Shown one piece after another: positions 1 through 5,068 of a stretch of 27,755 bases of DNA. The first letter of the stretch is position 1. Every line of letters begins with the position of its first letter. Under the pieces are notes generated by a model. It was not told where the DNA came from, ran no database searches, and was given only the letters and a program-made list of their open reading frames with translations. A program made the position numbers and the translations under genes. The stretch covers positions 1-27,755 of the IMG/VR virus record IMGVR_UViG_3300028581_003059. One strand, given 5' to 3'. Source of the DNA: a virus.

Positions 1-18
1 AACATTTGTGTTGCATAT

Positions 19-38
19 CTTCACACAACAATGTGAAG
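19..38 (+). promoter_or_regulatory. Leader hairpin upstream of the ligase
   Basis: CTTCACA (19-25) pairs with TGTGAAG (32-38) around a 6-base loop, about 15 bases before the ligase ribosome binding site. Several other free-standing leaders in the window also carry a hairpin at this position, so it probably acts on the mRNA 5' end. The arms resemble a TGTGA/TCACA dyad but in the outward order, so it is not a Crp site. Confidence 0.4.
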
Positions 39-63
39 AACTTACATCCTTTGGAGGTGTAGT

Positions 64-957
64 ATGAAGCCTATGTTAGCAGTGAATCTGCCGTCTATGA
101 CGGAGGCAACTATAAAGACCCTGAAGTTCCCATTTTTTGGCAGTCCCAAAGTAGATGGGGTCAGGTGTCTAGTCATTAATCGAATAGCGTACAGCAGAAA
201 CCTTAAACCTATTCGTAATGTTTTCGTACAGAAAGCCCTAGGGAGGGAGGAGTACAACGGTTTTGACGGGGAATTAGTGGTAGGCAACCCCACTGCTGAG
301 GACACTTACCGAACCACCAACTCAATAGTAAGCAGCATATCGAAGCAACCAGAAGGGCTGAAATTTCTGGTTTTTGATGATGTTACGTCCTGCTTAAATC
401 AGTTTAAAACTAGGTCTGACCTAGTGAAGGATAGGATTAAGCAAGCGAATGACCCTGTTCTAGCCGTCTTGCCGCAGACTGAGCTGGGCAGCTACGCTGA
501 AATTTTGCAGTTAGAGACAGAGCTGTTGCAAGAAGGGTATGAGGGGCTGATGCTGAAGGGCAAGCATTCTGCCTACAAATTTGGTAGAACCACTGCCCGT
601 GAAGGTACGTTTTTCAAGGTAAAGAGATTTTCTGACTCGGAAGCGGTAGTGTTGGGTTTTGAAGAGCTGTTACACAACAACAACGCCAAGACCGTTTCTG
701 AGCTTGGCAACTCAGTGAGGTCTAGTCAGGCAGCTGGGTTAACCCATTCTGGGCTAATGGGTGCGTTATTGGTTCGAGATTTGTTGACAGGGGTAGAGTT
801 CTCTATAGGCTCAGGGTTTACCGCTGAGGAGCGCCAACACATTTGGCAAAACGAGTCTCAGTACATATACAAAATATGCAGTTATAAGCATTTTGAGATA
901 GGCGTGAAAGATAAGCCACGCCATCCTGTGTTTAAGGGGTTTAGAGCTATGGATTAA
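64..957 (+). CDS. ATP-dependent DNA ligase
   Basis: Seals nicks in duplex DNA through an enzyme-AMP and then a DNA-AMP intermediate; in a phage it would join Okazaki fragments and repair patches. The nucleotidyltransferase motifs are visible: motif I KVDGVR with the adenylated lysine at K29, FDGELVV at 68-74 (motif III area, E71), FLVFDD at 102-107, EGLMLK at 161-166 (motif IV) and FFKVKRF at 184-190 (motif V, K186 and K188). The remaining C-terminal part is long enough for an OB-fold. At 297 residues it is somewhat shorter than T7 ligase and lacks the extra domains of cellular ligases. A TTGGAGGTG ribosome site precedes ATG 64. Codons 116-121 contain one copy of the CTAGGTCWGACCTAG palindrome. 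It opens the replication block visible here. Confidence 0.93.
   Translation: MKPMLAVNLPSMTEATIKTLKFPFFGSPKVDGVRCLVINRIAYSRNLKPIRNVFVQKALGREEYNGFDGELVVGNPTAEDTYRTTNSIVSSISKQPEGLKFLVFDDVTSCLNQFKTRSDLVKDRIKQANDPVLAVLPQTELGSYAEILQLETELLQEGYEGLMLKGKHSAYKFGRTTAREGTFFKVKRFSDSEAVVLGFEELLHNNNAKTVSELGNSVRSSQAAGLTHSGLMGALLVRDLLTGVEFSIGSGFTAEERQHIWQNESQYIYKICSYKHFEIGVKDKPRHPVFKGFRAMD
409..425. repeat. GGTCWGACC palindrome, extended copy 1
   Basis: ACTAGGTC-T-GACCTAGT is a perfect odd-centred palindrome with 8-base arms, inside the ligase gene. It shares the 15-base core CTAGGTCWGACCTAG with the copies at 1031-1045 and 8413-8427. Confidence 0.7.
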
Positions 958-967
958 TATAAATGTG

Positions 968-996
968 TTGACTATATTTTTTAACAGTAGTAATCT
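968..996 (+). promoter_or_regulatory. Sigma-70-like promoter of the RadC-clamp group
   Basis: TTGACT (968-973), a 17-base spacer, then TAATCT (991-996). Transcription would start near 1003, so the palindromic hairpin at 1026-1050 would lie in the first 50 bases of the mRNA and just downstream of the polymerase start, where an operator can act. Confidence 0.65.
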
Positions 997-1025
997 TATT
1001 AACAAATAGGGAGCTTGCCTCTCGA

Positions 1026-1050
1026 ACCTGCTAGGTCAGACCTAGCAGGT
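1026..1050. promoter_or_regulatory. GGTCWGACC palindrome, extended copy 2, in a leader
   Basis: ACCTGCTAGGTC-A-GACCTAGCAGGT is a perfect 25-base palindrome with 12-base arms around a single central A. It is the only intergenic copy of the repeated motif. It lies between the promoter at 968-996 and the RadC ribosome site. It could be an operator, or a leader hairpin in RNA. Confidence 0.7.
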
Positions 1051-1063
1051 AACTGGAGATAAC

Positions 1064-1555
1064 ATGAACAATATAAATAACGAAACCGCCGCTGCGTATA
1101 CCGCAGAGCAAACTGCAATAGAGGATGCCGTAATAGAGCGTGCTCTAAAAATCTGTAAGAGCAGGTTAATAGAGTTTGGAGATTATTTTTTAAGTCCTGA
1201 TGTTACAGTAAAGTATTGTCAGTTGCTGCTGGCGAATGAGGAAATTGAACACTTCCACATTCTGTTTTTAAACAATCAGAATAGACTGATAACTGACGAG
1301 CGTATGTTCTCTGGGTCAATCGACTCTGCTTCAGTTTACCCAAGAGAGGTAGTCAAAGCCTGTCTTAAACACAACGCAGCAGCCGTAATCTTTACCCATA
1401 ACCATCCATCAGGAAGCCAAGATATTTCTGAGGCGGATAAGAAGATTACGACAAAGCTGAAAGAAGCTTTACAAACCATAGATGTAAGAGTTTTAGACCA
1501 CATCATTGTTGCTGGCACAGCCACTGTGTCGTTTGCAAACGAAAGACTGATGTAA
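1064..1555 (+). CDS. RadC-like JAB/MPN domain protein (first copy)
   Basis: A stand-alone JAB/MPN metalloprotease-fold domain of the RadC type (also called DUF2466). The metal site is complete: H112 and H114 in HNHPSG, D125 eleven residues after the second His, and an upstream Glu in EEIEHF (60-64). DHIIVAG at 145-151 is also typical. The N-terminal helix-hairpin-helix of chromosomal RadC is missing; instead there are about 45 residues of helical, Ala/Glu-rich sequence. The biochemical role of RadC is not settled despite its old link to repair. The start at ATG 1064 has TGGAG six bases upstream. It sits directly before the sliding clamp and shares its promoter at 968-996; a second divergent copy follows the clamp. 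Confidence 0.88.
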   Translation: MNNINNETAAAYTAEQTAIEDAVIERALKICKSRLIEFGDYFLSPDVTVKYCQLLLANEEIEHFHILFLNNQNRLITDERMFSGSIDSASVYPREVVKACLKHNAAAVIFTHNHPSGSQDISEADKKITTKLKEALQTIDVRVLDHIIVAGTATVSFANERLM

Positions 1556-1577
1556 CTTAATTAAATTGGAGAACAAA

Positions 1578-2609
1578 ATGTTATATATAAACAAAAAAGA
1601 AATAACCCTTGCAGTAAAAAAACACATATTTTCATTAAAAAAAGCCAAAACGTGGCAGGTGAACGTCACGTTTGGGGATTGCAGGCTCATTATTGAGTCT
1701 TGCACACCCCACCACATTTACAGCACCAGCACCTGTATTCCTCTTCCACCCGACGAGGCGTCTATATCTTTAGACATAAAGGAGTTCTTAAACTGCCTTA
1801 ACTTCTGTAACGAAAAATCTATCCCGCTGGAGCTGACTGAAGGGGTTTTGAGAGTAGGTCAGACCGCGCTGAAGACTGCCCCACCCATAGAGTTCCCAGA
1901 GCGCTTTTGGGCTACCAACCTTTACACCGCTGAGGTGTCCGTCCCCATGCCTGAAATAACGGCAGCGATAAAGGCAGTGGCAGCGGGGTTGCCGAAGAAA
2001 CCTGACATAAGGGATTGCTTAAACCATATTTTATTTTCCAGCAAAGCAAAAGCCACAGCCTCTAATGGGCACTGCCTGTTTAGCTCAAAAATACCAGAAA
2101 TTCCACAGGATTTTCTGTTGCCTAAAGAGCTTTTATTTGCTTTTAGAGGCGACGAGAGCAGGACGGCTCTAATCTCCTTTTCTACCACAGAGGTAAAAGT
2201 AAAGACTAGCAACTTTACGCTTAGATATGAGCACAGCTCTGCAAAGTACCCTAACTTTGATAAGGTGCTAACAGGTGATAACACCTGTTACATGTTGAGC
2301 AAAAAAGAGCTGGTCTCACTGTTTAAACAGATAAACACACGCTACAAAGAAGAGCCGTTAGGCTTGCTGAAGATAAGCGACGAGGGCTTGTCCCTGACTG
2401 TAAAGGACACGGTAGTAGGTATGTCTGTATCCTGCTCAAAAGGGGGTAGCACAGAGATGGGATTTAATGTGGCATACCTCCTTACAGCAGTCAAAGACCT
2501 GCTTGGAGACAAAATAGAGATGGCTATTTTTGAGGGGAACAATATGCATGGACGTATCACTTTTAGTGATACAGTGACGACCAACCTAGTAATGGAAGCA
2601 AGACTTTAA
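1578..2609 (+). CDS. dnaN: DNA polymerase III beta-type sliding clamp
   Basis: A ring-shaped processivity clamp that holds the polymerase on DNA. At 343 residues it has the three-subdomain length of bacterial DnaN. Recognisable pieces are DCLNHILFSS with ATASNGHCLF in domain 2 (matching the RYYLNGVLF/ATDGHRLA region of DnaN), YPNFDKVLT (the YP-D-V-P site), GFNVAYLLTAVKDLLGDKIEM in domain 3, and the C-terminal VMEARL (the LMPMRL site). Similarity is clear but divergent, as expected for a phage copy. I chose ATG 1578, which has TTGGAG six bases upstream, over the earlier in-frame TTG 1566. Its likely client is the phage polymerase at 10635, which has a QKSLF motif. Clamps of this bacterial type are uncommon in phages, which more often use gp45/PCNA-like clamps or host factors. 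Confidence 0.88.
   Translation: MLYINKKEITLAVKKHIFSLKKAKTWQVNVTFGDCRLIIESCTPHHIYSTSTCIPLPPDEASISLDIKEFLNCLNFCNEKSIPLELTEGVLRVGQTALKTAPPIEFPERFWATNLYTAEVSVPMPEITAAIKAVAAGLPKKPDIRDCLNHILFSSKAKATASNGHCLFSSKIPEIPQDFLLPKELLFAFRGDESRTALISFSTTEVKVKTSNFTLRYEHSSAKYPNFDKVLTGDNTCYMLSKKELVSLFKQINTRYKEEPLGLLKISDEGLSLTVKDTVVGMSVSCSKGGSTEMGFNVAYLLTAVKDLLGDKIEMAIFEGNNMHGRITFSDTVTTNLVMEARL
2269..2290. repeat. Inverted repeat inside the clamp gene
   Basis: TAACAGGTG (2269-2277) and CACCTGTTA (2282-2290) are perfect 9-base arms around ATAA. The left arm plus loop, TAACAGGTGATAA, recurs inside the helicase gene near 9222, but without the right arm there. The role is unknown. Confidence 0.35.
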
Positions 2610-2611
2610 TA

Positions 2612-2626
2612 GAAAGGTAACCTTTC
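2612..2626 (+). promoter_or_regulatory. Small leader palindrome before the second RadC
   Basis: GAAAGGT-A-ACCTTTC, perfect 7-base arms with a single central A, directly after the clamp stop codon and upstream of the second RadC gene. It has the same odd-centred layout as the GGTCWGACC sites but a different sequence. Confidence 0.35.
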
Positions 2627-2677
2627 GAGCCAGCCCAGCGTAGGGCAAACAACAGCCTGTAAAGGCGAGGAAAATTA

Positions 2678-3163
2678 ATGACAGAAAAAACAATAACATA
2701 CAAGCACGGTGAATACTCTCAAGAGATTATAGATTTGTCAGGAGATATGTTGGAGCGGGAGCTACTGAGATTAAGACCTGAAGAAGCCTCCTATAATTCC
2801 GCCTCTCTGATTATAGATTATTGCTTTAGAAGATTTGGGGTGTCCCATTCAGAGAAGATGTATATGATCTACTTCAACAACTACTATAGAGTATTGTGTG
2901 CAAAAGAAGTAGGCACAGGTACAGTTGATGAAACAGTTGTTTTTAATAGGGAGATTGCAAGAGATGCAATAATCAACAATGCTACGAAGGTGGCGATGGT
3001 GCATAACCACCCGTCAGGGGAACTGGCGTTTAGTCCTTCTGATGTGAAAACAACACAAGATGTGCTTAACGCTTTGGCAACTATAGGTGTCGAGCTAATT
3101 GACCACTACTTAATTGCAAAGCGTGACTTCCTCTCTTTCAAAGATATTTATATGGGAACTTAA
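2678..3163 (+). CDS. RadC-like JAB/MPN domain protein (second copy)
   Basis: A second RadC-type JAB domain with an intact metal site: H109 and H111 in HNHPSG, D122 eleven residues on, a candidate upstream Glu at E59, and DHYLIAK at 142-148. Apart from these family positions it differs greatly from the copy at 1064, so this is not a recent duplication. It also lacks the helix-hairpin-helix; its N-terminus (about 50 residues) is hydrophilic and charged. The start ATG 2678 follows GCGAGGAAAA. The 68-base spacer after the clamp holds a small palindrome at 2612-2626. Two different RadC proteins flanking a clamp suggest a role at the clamp or the fork, but this is inference from position only. Confidence 0.85.
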   Translation: MTEKTITYKHGEYSQEIIDLSGDMLERELLRLRPEEASYNSASLIIDYCFRRFGVSHSEKMYMIYFNNYYRVLCAKEVGTGTVDETVVFNREIARDAIINNATKVAMVHNHPSGELAFSPSDVKTTQDVLNALATIGVELIDHYLIAKRDFLSFKDIYMGT

Positions 3164-3289
3164 CCGACAACTTAACAAGAGTTATAAAATTCTCTTCAAA
3201 AAATTACAACTGGTTGCTCGGGGAGGTAGATTACTTACACAACCATATTGATGTAGAAACCTTTAGATTTTTCTCTAAAAACGCATAAA
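3125..3289 (+). pseudogene. Possible gene remnant without a start codon
   Basis: One frame is open from inside the end of the second RadC gene to TAA 3287-3289. The stretch from about 3168 reads like protein, with the fragments VIKFSSKNYNW, LLGEVDYLHNHIDVE and TFRFFSKNA. I see no ATG or GTG for it; the only candidate start is TTG at 3215-3217 with no good ribosome site. It may be the 3' end of a decayed gene, or chance. I do not recognise a family. Confidence 0.2.
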
Positions 3290-3318
3290 TTCACTAACAC
3301 TAACACTATAGGACTAAA

Positions 3319-3615
3319 ATGAAACCTTTAAACTTAACAATACCTGTAAAATTAATAAACCGCTCTGACCTTTCTGACCTTTTCAACTTATACCTTATAC
3401 AACTAGAGCTAAGCTACATCCGCTCTGAAGGAGACGAGTGGGATACGCTAGTCCGAGAGCACATGGACATACTGTCCCACTTCACTTGTGAAGGAGACCC
3501 AGATGCGTACACGTTTTACAACATACTGTGCTTGCTAGAAGTTGGTGAGTATCAAGAGGCGAGTGCTTACTTGGAGGAGAGAATACAGCTTCGTAATACA
3601 CAGCCTGAAATCTAA
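3319..3615 (+). CDS. Hypothetical small acidic protein
   Basis: A 98-residue protein that I do not recognise. It is acidic and looks largely helical, with alternating Leu and charged residues; residues 60-90 (YNILCLLEVGEYQEASAYLEE) resemble a single TPR-like helix pair, which is suggestive only. There is no signal peptide or membrane segment. ATG 3319 follows TAGGACTAAA, an AGGA ribosome site. The 155-base region upstream contains a weak TTTAGA/TCTAAA hairpin (3262-3279) and the possible gene remnant. It begins a run of small genes of unknown function between the clamp cluster and the primase. Confidence 0.65.
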   Translation: MKPLNLTIPVKLINRSDLSDLFNLYLIQLELSYIRSEGDEWDTLVREHMDILSHFTCEGDPDAYTFYNILCLLEVGEYQEASAYLEERIQLRNTQPEI

Positions 3616-3628
3616 ACTGTAACCTTCT

Positions 3629-3658
3629 TAGCAAGCCTTGCTTAGGTAAGGCTTGCTA
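3629..3658 (+). promoter_or_regulatory. Strong leader hairpin
   Basis: TAGCAAGCCTT (3629-3639) pairs perfectly with AAGGCTTGCTA (3648-3658) around an 8-base loop. It ends 13 bases before the AGAGGT ribosome site of the Cys-rich gene at 3680. There is no U-tract, so it is more likely an mRNA 5' structure or processing site than a terminator. Confidence 0.5.
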
Positions 3659-3679
3659 CACCTACTTAAAGAGGTAAAT

Positions 3680-4090
3680 ATGAAAACATGCAAAACATGC
3701 AAAACATGCAAAACGTGGGAATCAGGCGAATACACAGAAATGGGTTATTGCCGAAAAATTAATTGGGTTACAGACCTTACTTACGTGTCCTCCCCAACTC
3801 GTAAAGGTATATTCTGCCTTGGTGAGCGAGACAGTTTAAAAACAAATAAAGATTTTGGTTGCAACCTGTACACCGAAAGAACTTCACGCAAATTTCTTGA
3901 GGTAGCGGTACGGACACTTTTCTGTGACGTGGAAGGACAAGAGTTAGAGGTGTATCAGTGGCTTCAACAGTGTAAAAACCAAGACGAATGTCCTTACCTA
4001 GTGTGGGGTGCGTTAGCCGACCTGACCTACGATGCGTTACTCACCACCATTGATATTCTTATATGGGATTTAGAGAGGACGCTACGATGA
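3680..4090 (+). CDS. Small Cys-rich, probably zinc-binding protein
   Basis: A 136-residue protein whose N-terminus repeats the tripeptide KTC three times (Cys at 4, 7 and 10), followed by KTWESGEYTEMGYC. Further Cys lie in FCLGERD and DFGCNLYTE. The order CxxC, aromatic, G-Y-C, then F-G-C matches small zinc-binding phage proteins with paired Cys, so metal binding is likely; the function is unknown. The C-terminal half is helical (YLVWGALADLTYDALLTTI). I chose ATG 3680, preceded by AGAGGT, over an upstream TTG at 3653 that lies in the leader hairpin. The KTC repeat comes from a 9-base DNA tandem repeat, so copy number could vary. Its stop overlaps the ATG of the amber-interrupted frame (ATGA). 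Confidence 0.7.
   Translation: MKTCKTCKTCKTWESGEYTEMGYCRKINWVTDLTYVSSPTRKGIFCLGERDSLKTNKDFGCNLYTERTSRKFLEVAVRTLFCDVEGQELEVYQWLQQCKNQDECPYLVWGALADLTYDALLTTIDILIWDLERTLR
3683..3718. repeat. 9-bp tandem repeat in coding DNA
   Basis: AAAACATGC is repeated three times exactly (3683-3709), then once with two changes (3710-3718). It encodes KTC-KTC-KTC-KTW at the very start of the Cys-rich protein. Slippage would add or remove one CxxC unit without a frameshift. Confidence 0.75.
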
Positions 4091-4263
4091 ATCTACTGGA
4101 CTAGCCTAAAGAATTTACCTGCGACCTTGTTAAGCAATAGGCTGAATACACACATAACTCTGCCTACATCAAGGTCGACACCTTAATGAGTATAGTAGCC
4201 ATCACCAGCAAGACCGACCCTGAATTTGTTGATCTAAAAACCAATCAAGGAAGAAGTATTTAA
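4087..4263 (+). pseudogene. Frame interrupted by two in-frame amber codons
   Basis: ATG 4087 overlaps the stop of the preceding gene as ATGA and has GAGAGGA upstream, as a real coupled gene would. The frame runs 58 codons to TAA 4261-4263 and is broken only by TAG at 4102-4104 and 4138-4140; it has no internal TAA or TGA. The sequence reads like protein: MNLLD-amber, PKEFTCDLVKQ-amber, then AEYTHNSAYIKVDTL, MSIVAITSKTDPEF, VDLKTNQGRSI. Each amber could derive from CAG by one C-to-T change. It could be a decayed gene, an amber-readthrough gene, or a downstream product starting at ATG 4186. At least three genes in the window end with TAG, so wholesale TAG recoding is not supported. I do not recognise a family. 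Confidence 0.45.
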
Positions 4264-4269
4264 ATACTT
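4254..4269. repeat. 16-bp perfect palindrome
   Basis: AAGTATTT followed by AAATACTT, with no spacer, across the TAA stop of the amber-interrupted frame. It is A+T-rich and could be a protein site. About 70 bases of gene-free DNA follow before the next gene, in which I see no convincing promoter. Confidence 0.35.
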
Positions 4270-4340
4270 ATAGCTACAACGTGTATAGTCTACTGCGTAA
4301 TATTAGGTTTTATTAATAGCCCAAACAGGCGAGGTATCAA

Positions 4341-4532
4341 ATGATTATAAACACACCAATAGAAGTAATCTCCTTAGATATAGAGAGCGAGCTTTGGGTA
4401 TGCGTTGCAGGGCTGCTTATCTACATTAAAAGACATCCTAATAGGCTAAGTGTTTCTCTATATAAAGCAGGAGAAGAATGCCTAGAGCTGGAGTCCCTTA
4501 CTTACCCATTAGCAAATTTAGGCAAGGAATAA
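4341..4532 (+). CDS. Hypothetical 63-residue protein
   Basis: A small protein that I do not recognise. It has a short hydrophobic stretch (LWVCVAGLLIYIK, about 18-30) that is too short and polar-flanked to call a membrane segment with confidence. The start ATG 4341 is supported by AGGCGAGGT a few bases upstream. It is separated from its neighbours by leaders on both sides. The gene ends in a possible weak terminator in which the arms GCAAGG and CCTTGC flank the stop codon. Coding support rests on the ribosome site and codon use similar to its neighbours. Confidence 0.5.
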   Translation: MIINTPIEVISLDIESELWVCVAGLLIYIKRHPNRLSVSLYKAGEECLELESLTYPLANLGKE

Positions 4533-4551
4533 GCACGCCTTGCTTTATTTT
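4522..4551 (+). terminator. Weak terminator-like hairpin
   Basis: GCAAGG (4522-4527) and CCTTGC (4538-4543) form a 6-bp stem over the stop codon of the 63-residue gene, followed by TTTATTTT. The stem is short, so termination would be partial at best. Confidence 0.3.
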
Positions 4552-4579
4552 AACCATTATTTAAGTTTAAACTATGTAC

Positions 4580-4647
4580 TGCGAACCTTGTTGGTTCGCA
4601 AACACTGGAGCTATCTTAGTGTAAACCAGTTCTATATTCTTAGAACT
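4580..4647 (+). promoter_or_regulatory. Two consecutive leader hairpins
   Basis: TGCGAACC (4580-4587) pairs with GGTTCGCA (4593-4600) around TTGTT, and AGTTCTA (4628-4634) pairs with TAGAACT (4641-4647) around TATTCT, followed by TTT. Both lie in the 131-base leader of the gene at 4664, the second only a few bases before its ribosome site. They could stabilise the mRNA or act as a weak attenuator. Confidence 0.4.
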
Positions 4648-4663
4648 TTTACAGGAGTATGTT

Positions 4664-5065
4664 GTGATATTACCAAAAACGTATTTAACCGAAAGTATTT
4701 CTCAACCTTTTAGAGAGGTAAACACCTATAGGGATATAGATATAAAGCTCTCAGAGGGGTCACACATAGTGCATTTTATGAATTCTTCACAAACACAAGA
4801 TTTGGAGGTTCTAGGACATTACGTTTTGCACCATTTTTCTGTGAAGAACAACCAAGCTTATTGGGGCTTTACATCCTTAGAAGGAGAAGCAGTAACAGGT
4901 TCTCTGCAATCTGAGCACCTATCTGACTCGTTATCTGCAAAGTTGATGTTTCCTGTGCTTTTACTGCACAGTAAAGGCAAGCTAAAAACTAATTTCAGAT
5001 TCCGAACAGACAGTAGTTGCACAGTAATGCTGATTAATAAGTTTAAACAATTATTTAGGGGATGA
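4664..5065 (+). CDS. Hypothetical protein upstream of the primase
   Basis: A 133-residue protein that I do not recognise. It has alternating polar and hydrophobic stretches such as IVHFMNSSQTQDLEVLGHYVLHHF and SAKLMFPVLLLHSKGKL, which suggest a small beta-rich globular domain, and a basic C-terminus (NKFKQLFRG). I chose GTG 4664 because CAGGAG ends seven bases upstream; the ATG at 4659 runs straight into a stop. It ends 3 bases before the primase start, so the two are probably translated together. A role in replication initiation is possible from position alone. Confidence 0.6.
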   Translation: MILPKTYLTESISQPFREVNTYRDIDIKLSEGSHIVHFMNSSQTQDLEVLGHYVLHHFSVKNNQAYWGFTSLEGEAVTGSLQSEHLSDSLSAKLMFPVLLLHSKGKLKTNFRFRTDSSCTVMLINKFKQLFRG

Positions 5066-5068
5066 TAA

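Noticed and set aside
1922-2284. Open frame of 120 codons on the - strand inside the clamp gene
   Set aside because: It is a shadow of a strongly recognised gene, with no ribosome site or domain of its own.
3304-3312. CACTATAGG, like the core of a T7-type RNA polymerase promoter
   Set aside because: Only this one short match was seen, with no similar copy elsewhere in the window and no phage RNA polymerase gene here.
4087-4263. Genome-wide reassignment of TAG to an amino acid
   Set aside because: The primase (7898-7900), nuclease (15403-15405) and DUF3310 (20830-20832) genes end with TAG at sensible places, and large conserved genes contain no internal TAG.
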